Assembly: GCF_030160235.1 (NCBI RefSeq)
Contig: NZ_BSNY01000054.1
Span: 1 to 64,000 of the forward strand
From: Mesorhizobium huakuii
GTDB lineage: Bacteria; Pseudomonadota; Alphaproteobacteria; Rhizobiales; Rhizobiaceae
Direction: 5' to 3'
DNA length: 64,000 bases
In this document: one piece after another, positions 1-11,019 of the stretch
Position numbering within the stretch: position 1 is the stretch's first letter
Layout of the letters: each line of letters starts with the position of its first letter
Made by a program: the position numbers and the translations under genes
Notes under the pieces: generated by a model
What the model was told of the DNA's origin: nothing
The model's input: the letters and a program-made list of their open reading frames with translations, nothing else
Databases searched by the model: none

Positions 1-8
1 GTGAGGCG

Positions 9-38
9 TATATAGTCGCCACCAACGAGAACTGTCAA
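9..38 (-). promoter_or_regulatory. Strong sigma-70 type promoter directed left, out of the window
   Basis: Read on the minus strand there is a perfect TTGACA at 33-38 and CTATAT at 10-15, separated by 17 bases. This is the classic housekeeping arrangement of alphaproteobacteria. Transcription would start at about base 1-3 and run out of the left edge, so the gene it serves is not visible. Highly expressed tRNA or ribosomal genes often have such promoters, but nothing here identifies the target. Confidence 0.55.
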
Positions 39-248
39 CACGCCAGGCGAAAGTTTTTGAACTTTTTGCGACAGAAATTTCGGGCGCGCTTTGTCGATAG
101 CCGGCTGCCCCAGGGGAACAGCGGGGTTGCCACGAAGGAGCCCTATTGCCGCCGCATTGCCGTTCGACACCAAGGCCAACAAAAGAGGCCATGGCACAGC
201 CGTGCAATGCCCTCTTTTAAGAGCCACGCAAGCCAGCGCGCGATGGGC

Positions 249-293
249 CTTATAGAGAAGGCATGCCGCCCTCTTTGCAGAGCGCTCTATAAG
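249..293. repeat. Inverted repeat in the leader region of the M23 gene
   Basis: Bases 249-257 (CTTATAGAG) and 285-293 (CTCTATAAG) form a perfect 9-bp inverted repeat with a 27-base loop, and the loop side holds a 10-bp palindrome AGAGCGCTCT at 279-288. It lies in the first 349 bases, which otherwise show no convincing gene. No run of T follows, so a terminator is unlikely. It could be an operator or an mRNA structure upstream of the M23 gene. Confidence 0.4.
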
Positions 294-349
294 AGAAGTG
301 CATGGGGGGAACTCGACCGGGGCCTGAGGCTTCGTTGACTTAACCTGCC

Positions 350-2392
350 GTGACAGGCAAATGTCATGGCCACAACAAAAGCGACAAGCCGTTCCGCCCG
401 GGGAAGAAGCAGCCTTTCTGGATGCCAGACACGGAAGATGTCATAGCCGAACTCGGCAATGAGCCGCCGCTTATCGCGGATGGCCGCAGTGGCCCGCCCG
501 ATCGGCGCGAGGTCTCTGCGCGCTGGCTGTCGGGAACATTCCTGACCGGCGTGACATCGAGCGTGCTGATGGGCGTGGCGCTGTTCGCCGCCCTGGACGG
601 GCGCCAGCAACTGGCGACGCCACCCGAAATCGCGGAACTGATCGGCCTTGCCAGAAATGGCGATTCCGGCGAGGTGGCCAAGACGACCAGGCTGGTGGCG
701 CCGCGTCAGATCGCCAAGGCCAAGGATCGCCGCCGCATGGAAGTGTCGATGGTCACCAAGGTCGGCGACCGCGACGTCATCCACACAATGCCTTTCGTGC
801 AGATCAAGATGGCGCTCGCCGCGGGCCACACCACCAGCCGGCCCTACCCGCCTTTCGATCCGATGCAGGTGTTCGGCGACGACGGTGACGACGCTCCGGC
901 GCAACCGGCGACAGCCTCTGCCGCCTCTGGCCAGATCTATGGCGCCAAGGTCGAAAGCGAGATGAGCCTGAAGACCGTCGACTTCCCCATCGAGACGGCC
1001 TCCTTCGACGAAAAGAGCGATCTGTCCGCCGACGAGGTGGAAAAGGTGGTGCGCGAGGCCGGCACCGACCTCAGCGACGGCGCCGTACAGGTCGCTTCCC
1101 TCCACTATGTCGACCCGCAGCGATTCGGCGAAGCCTTCGCCGAGTCGATGGCCGGCTCCTATGACGTCAAGATCGTGCCGGAAAACGTTTCGGTGTCGCC
1201 GCGTGCTGCCACTGACGACCAAGCGCCGGCTTTCGCCGAGGAAATCATTCCCTTCACCAAGGACACCGACCTCACCGAGGCCTTCGCCGATTCGGGTTAT
1301 ACGGGCGACGACGCCACCGGCATGGCCGAAGCGATCGCCAAGCTGTTGAATGCGCCGACGCTGAAAGCCGGAACCGTGCTGCGCGTCGGCCTCGAGGTCC
1401 ATGGCGACGCCGCCAAGGTCGTGCGCACCAGCGTCTACGACAAGACCACCCATATCGTTACCATCGCGCTCGATGACCGCGGCCAGTATGTGCCGGCGCA
1501 GGAGCCGGATCCCAATCCCGAATTGTTGACGGCATTTGACGATTCGTCGGCACCGGTGGTGGTGCGCGGCAACCTGCCCACTGTCTATGACGGCATCTAC
1601 CGCACCGCCTATTCCTACGGCATGTCGAAGAAAATGACCCAGCGGCTGATCAAGCTGCTGGCATCTGGCGTCGACTTCCAGTCGCGACTCAATCCGTCCG
1701 ACCGCCTCGAAGTGCTGTTCTCGCAGCCTGATGGCGACGACCAGACATCAGACGATTCCGAGCTTCTCTATGTCTCGGCGACATTCGGCGGTACGACGCG
1801 CAACTTCTACCGCTTCCAGATGCAGGACGGCAGCACCGACTATTTCGATGAGGATGGCTCGAGCGCCGAGCAGTTCCTGCTGCGCAATCCACTGCCCAAC
1901 GGAAGATTCACCTCCGGCTTTGGTGCGCGCAAGCATCCTATCCTGGGGTATGTCCGCATGCACACAGGCACCGACTGGGCCGCCCCGATCGGATCGCCGA
2001 TCATCGCCGCCGGCAACGGCGTCGTCGAGAAGGCCGGCTGGGCTGGCGGCTATGGCAAGCAGATCATCCTGCGCCATGCCAATGGCTACGAGACCTCCTA
2101 CAATCACCAGAGCGCCTTTGCGAAAGGCATCGAGCCGGGCGTTCGGGTTCGCCAGGGCCAGGTCATCGGCTATCTCGGCCAGACCGGTCTTTCCACCGGT
2201 CCGCACCTCCACTACGAGCTGATCGTCAACGGTACCAAAGTCGATTCGATGCGTGTTCGGCTGCCGGTCGGCAAGGTGCTGAAGGGCGACGATCTCGTCG
2301 CTTTCAAACGCGAACGCGAGCGCATCGACGATCTGCTGAAGCAGGAAGATGGCAACTCGCTGAAGGTCGCCAGCGCCAAGATCGACGGCTAG
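350..2392 (+). CDS. M23 family metallopeptidase, membrane-anchored peptidoglycan endopeptidase
   Basis: A 680-residue protein expected to cut peptide cross-links in peptidoglycan in the periplasm. A cytoplasmic N-terminus is followed by one hydrophobic segment at about residues 60-80 and a long, poorly conserved middle. The C-terminal LytM/M23 domain (about 520-640) has the zinc signature His538-x3-Asp542 and His619-x-His621. The listed start is a GTG with no clear Shine-Dalgarno site; an in-frame ATG at 422 is an alternative and would still keep the membrane segment. The stop codon lies inside a dispersed repeat (2391-2489), so the extreme C-terminus may have been set by repeat insertion. 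The zinc ligands look intact, so an active enzyme is likely rather than an EnvC-like dead activator. Confidence 0.9.
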   Translation: MTGKCHGHNKSDKPFRPGKKQPFWMPDTEDVIAELGNEPPLIADGRSGPPDRREVSARWLSGTFLTGVTSSVLMGVALFAALDGRQQLATPPEIAELIGLARNGDSGEVAKTTRLVAPRQIAKAKDRRRMEVSMVTKVGDRDVIHTMPFVQIKMALAAGHTTSRPYPPFDPMQVFGDDGDDAPAQPATASAASGQIYGAKVESEMSLKTVDFPIETASFDEKSDLSADEVEKVVREAGTDLSDGAVQVASLHYVDPQRFGEAFAESMAGSYDVKIVPENVSVSPRAATDDQAPAFAEEIIPFTKDTDLTEAFADSGYTGDDATGMAEAIAKLLNAPTLKAGTVLRVGLEVHGDAAKVVRTSVYDKTTHIVTIALDDRGQYVPAQEPDPNPELLTAFDDSSAPVVVRGNLPTVYDGIYRTAYSYGMSKKMTQRLIKLLASGVDFQSRLNPSDRLEVLFSQPDGDDQTSDDSELLYVSATFGGTTRNFYRFQMQDGSTDYFDEDGSSAEQFLLRNPLPNGRFTSGFGARKHPILGYVRMHTGTDWAAPIGSPIIAAGNGVVEKAGWAGGYGKQIILRHANGYETSYNHQSAFAKGIEPGVRVRQGQVIGYLGQTGLSTGPHLHYELIVNGTKVDSMRVRLPVGKVLKGDDLVAFKRERERIDDLLKQEDGNSLKVASAKIDG

Positions 2393-2489
2393 AGCGATAC
2401 ACCGTTTCACGGAAACGGCGAACCGCTTCAATTCTGTGTTTGATGCAATTCCCTAGGGAAAGCGCTCACACTTTTCCTGGAATTGCTCT
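2391..2489 (+). repeat. Dispersed rhizobial intergenic mosaic repeat, copy A
   Basis: About 99 bases beginning AGAGCGATACACCG and ending TTTCCTGGAATTGCTCT. It is highly similar, in opposite orientation, to copy B at 27397-27497 and partly to copy C at 28244-28320. It contains an internal palindrome (CCGTTTCACGGAAACGG). Its first bases overlap the TAG stop of the M23 gene. The architecture resembles RIME-class rhizobial elements; that family name is an inference. Confidence 0.75.
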
Positions 2490-2517
2490 GAACCTCGGCC
2501 GATCCCGCATGGGCAAA

Positions 2518-4092
2518 TCAGCTTCGCGACGAATCAGCCGACGATCCATCGGCCGGGCGCGGCCAGGGCAGCGCCTGACCCGAAACGGTCATCCAGGCGA
2601 TGATTGCTGCAAGCAGGCAGAGCACGGCGGTCGTCAAGGATATGGCTGAAAAAGCCATGTCGCTGGCAGCAAGCCGCGTTGCCTCAAGTTCCGGCGGCAA
2701 ACCTGTCGATACCGGTTCGCCAAAACCTGGAATGCCCGGCCTGACGCTGGTGTCGAGCATCGTTGAATAGACCCATGTGGCAAGCGATCCCATTGCCGCC
2801 ACCGCGATCAGGCCGCCAATGCGCGAGACGGCATTGTTGATGCCGGAGGCGGCTCCCGTATCCTTGTCTTCCACCGCCGTCATGATCGCGGTGGAAAGTG
2901 GCGAGACGACCAGCGCCATGCCGAGGCCCATCAGCGCCATCAGCGGAAATACTCCGGTCCAGAAATGGTGGATGCCGGCATGGGCGAGCAAGGCAAGTCC
3001 GGCGAAGGCGAAAGCCACGATCAGGCTGCCGCAGGCGATCGGGAAACGCGGTCCTATCCGGTCCGACAACTGGCCGACCGGTCCCGACAGAAGCGCTATC
3101 GACGCCGACAGCGGCAGGAAGATGAAGCCGACCTCGGCCGTGCTCAGCCCCCAGCCGGCGATCAGCAGCATCGGCAGGTAGAAAAGATTGGCCGACAGAG
3201 CGAAATACAGGAAGAAGGTCGCCACATTGGCACCGGCGAAAGCGCCGATGCGAAACAGGCTGAGGTCGATCATCGGCTCGCGCTGGTGCTGCTCGAACAG
3301 GATGAAGACGACAAGGAGCACCGCGCCGGCGGCAATGCTCGGCCCCGCCATGTGGCCCTCGCCGCTCGAACTCATAGACGTCAGCCCATAGGCGAGTGCG
3401 CCGAACGCCAATGTCGCGAGCGCGCCACCGCCGAGATCAAGGCTGCGTTTTTCCGTCGCCGCATCGGCCGGAATCTTGACGAGCAGCAGGTAGATCGAGA
3501 TCAGGCCGAGCGGCAGGTTGACGGCAAAGATCGCCCGCCAGATGCCGTCGCCGAAAGCCGACAGCACCAGGCCGCCGAGCACTGGCCCAAGGGCCGTGGT
3601 CAGCGCCGAGGCTGCCGCCCAGATGCCGATTGCACGGCCGCGCTCCTTTTTCGGATAGGCCTTGGCGATAATGGCGAGACTGCCCGGCACCATGATCGCC
3701 GCACCAATGCCCTGGAGCGCGCGAAACGCGATCAGCACGACAGCATTCGGCGCCAGCGCGCAGGCAAGCGAGGCAACGATGAACAGCGCGATGCCGGCCA
3801 CGAAGGCACGGCGCAGCCCGAACCGGTCGCCGGCGGCGCCACCGGCAAGGATCAGCGCCGAAAGCGTCAACGCATAGGCATTGGAGATCCATTGCGCCTC
3901 GGCAAGGCTGGCGCCGAGGTTGACGCGGATCGCCGGCATGGCGATGGCCAGGATCGACCCGTCGATGAAGCCGAGCGCCGAGGCCAGAATCGCCGCGATC
4001 AGGACGAATCGCCGCTGCGCTTGCGGACAAAAGGTTCCGTTCGTGACCGGTCTGGTCAGCGGGACTGCGGCGGCTTCATTCGGCGAATGCAT
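2518..4092 (-). CDS. MFS transporter, DHA2 (EmrB/QacA) drug-exporter type
   Basis: About 524 residues from the ATG at 4092, with roughly 14 hydrophobic segments as in the 14-TM DHA2 branch of the major facilitator superfamily, which exports drugs by proton antiport. The loop 2-3 motif GDRFGLRR is visible, as is the antiporter-type segment around SALTTALGPVLGGL. Earlier in-frame starts exist (ATG 4113, TTG 4128), but 4092 follows an AGCAGGG-like ribosome site. No MFP partner (EmrA) or regulator lies next to it, so it appears to act alone in the inner membrane. The substrate cannot be told. Confidence 0.88.
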   Translation of the reverse strand: MHSPNEAAAVPLTRPVTNGTFCPQAQRRFVLIAAILASALGFIDGSILAIAMPAIRVNLGASLAEAQWISNAYALTLSALILAGGAAGDRFGLRRAFVAGIALFIVASLACALAPNAVVLIAFRALQGIGAAIMVPGSLAIIAKAYPKKERGRAIGIWAAASALTTALGPVLGGLVLSAFGDGIWRAIFAVNLPLGLISIYLLLVKIPADAATEKRSLDLGGGALATLAFGALAYGLTSMSSSGEGHMAGPSIAAGAVLLVVFILFEQHQREPMIDLSLFRIGAFAGANVATFFLYFALSANLFYLPMLLIAGWGLSTAEVGFIFLPLSASIALLSGPVGQLSDRIGPRFPIACGSLIVAFAFAGLALLAHAGIHHFWTGVFPLMALMGLGMALVVSPLSTAIMTAVEDKDTGAASGINNAVSRIGGLIAVAAMGSLATWVYSTMLDTSVRPGIPGFGEPVSTGLPPELEATRLAASDMAFSAISLTTAVLCLLAAIIAWMTVSGQALPWPRPADGSSADSSRS

Positions 4093-4239
4093 GACACCCT
4101 GCTTAGACCTCATGCGCGCCGGCAACAACCGGCCAGCCGCTTGCAGTCCTTGAAACCAGCCAAAGGATGCGTCCCGTGTTGATGCAAACCCTGGCAGTCA
4201 TGCTAAGTTTTCCGGAAGACGGCAGCCGGGGAAAAATCG

Positions 4240-4872
4240 ATGAAACGTCCACTCGAAGCGTCGGCGGAAGGACGCGGTCGCATTGTCGGCATCACCGACG
4301 GCGTCTTTGCCATCGCGCTCACGCTCATCGTGCTCGAGATCAGGGTGCCGGCGCACGAGACCGTACATTCCGAGCACGATCTGCTCGTCGCCATTGCGGC
4401 ACTGGCACCGCGCTTCCTGACTTATGCCTTGAGCTTCCTGACGCTGACCATCTTCTGGTTCGGCCAGCAGGCGCAGCATGGGCTGATCGCCAAATCCGAC
4501 AGGCGGCTTGCCACGCTCAATCTCTGCTTTCTCGCCTTCATCGCGCTCTTGCCGTTCTCGACCGACCTTCTGGCCGACTTCCTCGAATTCAGGACCGCGG
4601 TGCTGGTCTACTGGCTCAACCTGCTGATGCTCGGCGTCACGCTGTTCGCCAGCTGGCGCTATGCGGAGAAGAACGGCTTTGTCGCAGAAGACGTCGATGC
4701 CGAAACGAAGCGCACGGTCTATCTGCGCATCGTCAAGGCCCAGATTCTGTGGGCGATCGGCGCGCTACTCTGCCTGGCCACGCCGCTGCTCAGCGTCGGC
4801 TTCATCCTTGTGGTGCAGCTGATCTATGCCACCGCGCTGCGCGGCTCATTGCTGCGCAAAATCATCGGCTGA
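4240..4872 (+). CDS. TMEM175 family (DUF1211) potassium-channel-like membrane protein
   Basis: A 210-residue integral membrane protein with about six hydrophobic segments. The first carries the family hallmark near residues 14-32 (RIVGITDGVFAIALTLIVLE), where the usual Phe-Ser-Asp triad reads Ile-Thr-Asp. Bacterial TMEM175 proteins are potassium-selective channels whose TM1 supplies the gate, so the loss of the motif Phe is notable. GGGGA lies just before the ATG. Its 3' end overlaps the convergent L,D-transpeptidase gene by 27 bases. Confidence 0.85.
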   Translation: MKRPLEASAEGRGRIVGITDGVFAIALTLIVLEIRVPAHETVHSEHDLLVAIAALAPRFLTYALSFLTLTIFWFGQQAQHGLIAKSDRRLATLNLCFLAFIALLPFSTDLLADFLEFRTAVLVYWLNLLMLGVTLFASWRYAEKNGFVAEDVDAETKRTVYLRIVKAQILWAIGALLCLATPLLSVGFILVVQLIYATALRGSLLRKIIG

Positions 4873-6351
4873 AGGTCCGCCGACAAACTCCACTGTGACG
4901 CCAGGCGATACCAGCTTGGCGAGTTCGCGCGCGTCCCAGTTGGTGAGGCGTACGCAGCCATGGCTTTCGGTCTTGCCGATCTTCGACGGCTCGGGCGTTC
5001 CGTGGATGCCGTAGGTCGGCTTGTCCAGGGCGATCCACACCGAGCCGACCGGACCGTTGGGACCAGGCGGAATGGTCAGGATCTTGTCGTTCTGGCCCTG
5101 TTTGAAGTTGATGTTCGGATTGTAGGTGTAGTTCGGGTCGAGCGCGATGCGCGACACGGCGTGAATGCCGGTGGGCGACGGCGTATCGGCCGAACCGATA
5201 GTGGCGGGATAGGCCGCGACCAGCTTGCCGCCCGCATCGTAGGCGTACACTTCCTTCTTGGTCTTGTCGGCGACGATGCGCGCGACCGGCGTCGACACCA
5301 GCTTGCCGAAATTGGCGACCTTGATGATCGTGCCGGGGCGGTTGAAGTCGAGGCCCTTGTTGATCGACTTCAGATAGTTCTCGTCCATGTGGAAGCGCTC
5401 CCCCAGCGCCTCGGTGACAGAGGTGTAGCACATGCAGTTGAGCTGCGCCTTCTGGCCGTAGTCTTCCGGGATCGAGGCGACATAGGGACCGGCGGCATCT
5501 TCCGCTGTAATTGTGTAATTGGCGAAAGCATCGCCGCCCGATTGCGCGAGTGCTGCCTGGATGCCGACGGTATCAGTCGATTTCAGATTGCTGCCGGTGA
5601 TCTGGTTATAGGCGGCCAAAGCCTTGTCGACGTTCGAGCCGAAGCGCCCGTCGATCACGCCCGGCGAAGCGCCGCCGCGGTCGAGCAGCACTTGCAGCGC
5701 CGCCACGTCCTGGCGCACGCCGAGCGAAAGCGACGGATCGACGGCGGCCTTGCCGCCTGTGTCCGGCGGCAGGGCCGCTTGCGCGTCCGGATTCGCCTGC
5801 TGCACGTCCGGCTGCGCGGGGTCTATCGCGGCCTCGTTCAGCGGCTGGCGCTTGATGGTGCGCGGCTTTGCCGGCTGCGGCGCATCGGGATAGCTGCCGT
5901 CGTCCTGCGGCGCCGGCGGATAGGCATCGACCGAATTGTCACCATAGGGGTCGGATTCGTCCACCGGCGGCGGGATGACCCGGCCTTCCTCTTCCAACTG
6001 CTTGCGGCGGAACCGCGCCATGTCTTGCGGATCGTCGAGATAGTAGCGGTCATCGTCGGCGGGAGCCCGGCCCAATTCGCGCAGCCTTGTCTCGCGGCGC
6101 AGCGCGCGGCGGTCAAGCCGTGTTTGCGGCGGCTGGATGGCGATAACCTTGCCGGTGTCGGCATCGACGATGACGCGGTTGCCGCGGGCGTCGTAGTAGA
6201 TGTCCAGATTTCCGTCCTGGGCCACAAGAATGCCGCCGTCATTGGTGGCGCGGGCAACCCTTGGAGCGTCATCCTGCGTCGGCGCGGCAAGCGCACCGAA
6301 AGACACAAGCCCGGTAGCAAGCGCCGAAAGGGCAAAGATCGTGCGGAACAT
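4846..6351 (-). CDS. L,D-transpeptidase (YkuD) with peptidoglycan-binding domain
   Basis: A 501-residue exported enzyme predicted to make 3-3 cross-links or attach proteins to peptidoglycan, important in Hyphomicrobiales, which rely heavily on L,D-transpeptidation. The ATG at 6351 is chosen because it begins a clear signal peptide (MFRTIFALSALATGLVSFGALAA); a longer in-frame version from 6423 would bury it. A Pro/Asp/Gln-rich, low-complexity stretch follows, then a PG_binding_1-like segment (about 210-270) and a C-terminal YkuD domain with the signature SHGCVRLTNWD, catalytic Cys466. The last 27 bases overlap the opposite-strand TMEM175 gene. Confidence 0.92.
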   Translation of the reverse strand: MFRTIFALSALATGLVSFGALAAPTQDDAPRVARATNDGGILVAQDGNLDIYYDARGNRVIVDADTGKVIAIQPPQTRLDRRALRRETRLRELGRAPADDDRYYLDDPQDMARFRRKQLEEEGRVIPPPVDESDPYGDNSVDAYPPAPQDDGSYPDAPQPAKPRTIKRQPLNEAAIDPAQPDVQQANPDAQAALPPDTGGKAAVDPSLSLGVRQDVAALQVLLDRGGASPGVIDGRFGSNVDKALAAYNQITGSNLKSTDTVGIQAALAQSGGDAFANYTITAEDAAGPYVASIPEDYGQKAQLNCMCYTSVTEALGERFHMDENYLKSINKGLDFNRPGTIIKVANFGKLVSTPVARIVADKTKKEVYAYDAGGKLVAAYPATIGSADTPSPTGIHAVSRIALDPNYTYNPNINFKQGQNDKILTIPPGPNGPVGSVWIALDKPTYGIHGTPEPSKIGKTESHGCVRLTNWDARELAKLVSPGVTVEFVGGPSADDFAQQ

Positions 6352-6501
6352 CGTGGCCAAACTCTCCGGTCCGTAATTGCCGCCGCCCGGCGTTGTTCGC
6401 TGGGCGAACCCTTTCGCCAGCAAACCAGTTACCCCACCCTATGGTTCCAATATGAACCGGGCATGAAGATGGCGGTTTTTCGGCGCACCGACGAATACGC
6501 G

Positions 6502-6864
6502 CTAGCTCGCGAGCCCCAATTCCTTGCGCGCCTGCTTGGTCAGCTTCAGGGCGACAAGGCGATGGCTCTCGCGCAAATAGTCCTTCAGCGCACCATCATC
6601 CATGCTCTGGCTTGTCCGACGCTGGATCCATTTCATGCCGCGCGAGGCAAGATAGGGCGCGGGCCGCAAGCCCGGCTGCTCCTTCAGCACGTCATAGGCG
6701 ATATCGGAACATTTGAATGTCACGAAGAGCTGCTGGCCCTGATCCCAGCCGCCGATCGCAAACACCTTGGTTCCGACCTTCCAGACATGGGCGCCGCCCC
6801 ATTGGACGACGTGGTTTGCCGCGGGCAGCGATGCGCAAAAGCCGTTGTAGTCGTCCAGCGTCAT
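6502..6864 (-). CDS. MmcQ/YjbR family protein
   Basis: A 120-residue small protein of the MmcQ/YjbR (CyaY-like fold) family, recognised by the N-terminal MTLDDYNGFCASLP segment, the WGGAHVWKVGTKVFAI strand pair and the C-terminal LRESHRLVALKL helix. The fold has been linked to DNA binding, but the family has no settled role. GGGGGCGG stands just before the ATG. It lies immediately downstream of clpB, separated from it by a terminator hairpin, so it is probably transcribed separately. Confidence 0.82.
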   Translation of the reverse strand: MTLDDYNGFCASLPAANHVVQWGGAHVWKVGTKVFAIGGWDQGQQLFVTFKCSDIAYDVLKEQPGLRPAPYLASRGMKWIQRRTSQSMDDGALKDYLRESHRLVALKLTKQARKELGLAS

Positions 6865-6883
6865 CCGCCCCCATCACGATGAA

Positions 6884-6916
6884 AACGCCGCGCGTCCAGG
6901 ATGGACGCGCGGCGTT
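6884..6916 (-). terminator. Rho-independent terminator of clpB
   Basis: A perfect 14-bp stem (6884-6897 with 6903-6916) closes a 5-base loop. On the minus strand a short T run (TTTTC) follows the stem. It lies just past the clpB stop codon and ahead of the MmcQ/YjbR gene. Confidence 0.85.
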
Positions 6917-6922
6917 GAAAAA

Positions 6923-9529
<2,607 letters not shown>

Positions 9530-9622
9530 ATCTGTCTCCTTCCATCACCGGCCCGCTTTGCGGCACCGGATCAGATTGCGGTGACGGACCCGCCCATTCG
9601 AGCCGGATCCTGCTCAGCCGAG

Positions 9623-9651
9623 ATATGGTGCATGGACCATGCCGTCTCAAG
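9623..9651 (-). promoter_or_regulatory. RpoH (sigma-32) type heat-shock promoter of clpB
   Basis: On the minus strand CTTGAG (9646-9651) and CCATAT (9623-9628) are spaced by exactly 17 bases. This matches the alphaproteobacterial RpoH pattern of CTTGAA-like -35 and CCATAT-like -10. It points at clpB, a classic RpoH target, with a leader of about 85-90 bases. Confidence 0.7.
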
Positions 9652-9701
9652 ACGCCTTGATATCGGTCAATGCATAATATTCCACGTCCGTCCAAACGAA
9701 A

Positions 9702-9725
9702 ACGGCGGAGATTTCTCTCCGCCGT
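9702..9725 (-). terminator. Rho-independent terminator of the DUF4167 gene
   Basis: A perfect 10-bp stem (9702-9711 with 9716-9725) with a TTTC loop is followed on the minus strand by TTTTCG. It sits between the DUF4167 stop codon (9750) and the clpB promoter, isolating the two units. Confidence 0.8.
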
Positions 9726-9749
9726 CTGACGTCTTGAAATACCGTTCGA

Positions 9750-10709
9750 TCAGTTGTCGATGTCGACGATCGCCGGCTCGGCGTTGCCGCTATCGGCCGG
9801 GGCCGCGGCCACTTCGCCGGCATCCGCATTGTCGCCACCGCTATCGACCTGGTCGGCATTGGCGCGCGGACGGCGCGGACGACGCGGGCGACGGGCAGCA
9901 CCGCTCTCGGCGGCCGCCTCGTTGAGCTCGGCCTGGGCGGCGAGAGCCGCCGGCGAAAAACTCTCGAACAGCGGAGCCGGCTCGGCCACCGCAACGGTCT
10001 CGGCTGGCGAACCGGACTCTAGCTGTACCTCTGCCTGTGCCGGGGCTTCGTTACGCTGCTGGCCGCCCTGCTCGGTCGATGACGCATAATCACGCTGGCC
10101 ATTCTGGCCATAGCCGCCATTGGGGCGGCGATCGCGGTGACGCCCGCCATTGTTGTCGCGGCCGCCATTGTTGCGCCCGTTATTGTCACGCCCGCCATTG
10201 TCACGATTGTCGCGGCCATCACGGTTCAGCGCGACCTCGGCCGGCATGCCCTCGATAACCGGCTGCGGACCGGCACCATGGTTGATGACAGGAATTTGCG
10301 GATCGGAAACGGTGTTGCCGCCATTGCCGGCGCCATTGTTGCCGGCATTGTCGAAATCGTCGCGATCCTCATCGCCGTCATCGTCGAAATCGTCGCGGTT
10401 CTGCTGGACGTTCTGGATCGGCATCTGCGCCTGCGCGGCGGCAATGATGCGATTGTAGTGTTCGGCGTGCTGGAGATAGTTCTCCGCCATGACCCGGTCG
10501 CCGGAGCTTTGCGCATCACGGGCCAGGGTGGCGTATTTCTCGGCGATCTGCTGAGCCGATCCACGGATCTTCACATCCGGACCGTTGCTCTCGTAATTGC
10601 GCGTCAGGGGATTCGGGCCCTTGCGGTTGTTGTTGTTATTGTTGTTGCCACCGCCGCCGCCATTGTTGTTGCGACCGCGCATGCGCCTGTTCTGCTGTTG
10701 TGGCCTCAT
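9750..10709 (-). CDS. DUF4167 domain-containing protein
   Basis: A 319-residue protein with a conserved N-terminal DUF4167 block (about 30-95, including SNGPDVKIRGSAQQIAEKY and GDRVMAENYLQHAEHY). It is flanked by low-complexity sequence: an Asn/Gly run (residues about 14-28), an Asp-rich patch, an Arg/Asn/Gly/Asp-rich segment (about 165-200) and a basic RRPRRPRRPR cluster near 275. Basic, glycine-rich tails suggest nucleic-acid binding, but no function is established. Placement next to prmC/prfA is common in Hyphomicrobiales and hints at a link with translation. It has its own terminator and a 310-base upstream gap. Confidence 0.88.
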   Translation of the reverse strand: MRPQQQNRRMRGRNNNGGGGGNNNNNNNRKGPNPLTRNYESNGPDVKIRGSAQQIAEKYATLARDAQSSGDRVMAENYLQHAEHYNRIIAAAQAQMPIQNVQQNRDDFDDDGDEDRDDFDNAGNNGAGNGGNTVSDPQIPVINHGAGPQPVIEGMPAEVALNRDGRDNRDNGGRDNNGRNNGGRDNNGGRHRDRRPNGGYGQNGQRDYASSTEQGGQQRNEAPAQAEVQLESGSPAETVAVAEPAPLFESFSPAALAAQAELNEAAAESGAARRPRRPRRPRANADQVDSGGDNADAGEVAAAPADSGNAEPAIVDIDN

Positions 10710-11019
10710 TCGACTCTCTTCATCTTGAAATTTTCGAAAACTCGTTACGAACGGAGGCGCTCATGCAGCCAGCCGTTTCGTTTCTTCACCGGCGTTCGCC
10801 CGCATCAATTGCGTTGGCGCCACGTGCCATCCTGTTCCGGTTACATCACTTGCCGGACGATTCCCGCACGAAGCTTGGGCGTCGTTTGCGCAAGAAGGCA
10901 GCTATTTCCAAGGAGGACCGAATCGCTAAGAGCACTGCCTGCTTCGTCTCATCCGGTTGAGGCGACCCTAGCCGCATTCCCCGGTATTGCCAAGCGGTTT
11001 TTTCGCACTGCGTCAAGGC
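10710..11019. other. 310-base intergenic stretch, no gene seen
   Basis: Lies between prmC (stop at 11020) and the start of the DUF4167 gene, both leftward. No open frame with a plausible start and no recognisable RNA gene was found. It probably carries the DUF4167 promoter and a long leader. A weak candidate on the minus strand is TTGGCA followed after about 17 bases by TAGGGT near 10965-11000, which I would not rely on. Confidence 0.5.

Noticed and set aside
57-338. 93-residue open frame on the plus strand at the left edge
   Set aside because: No ribosome site, Arg/Lys-rich composition of a non-coding GC-rich frame, and no recognisable family.
2440-2649. 69-residue open frame after the M23 gene
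   Set aside because: It starts within the dispersed repeat and runs antisense into the MFS gene.
10130-10230. Short spaced repeats that look like a CRISPR array
   Set aside because: They are in-frame Gly/Arg/Asn/Asp codon repeats inside the DUF4167 gene, with no uniform spacers and no cas genes.
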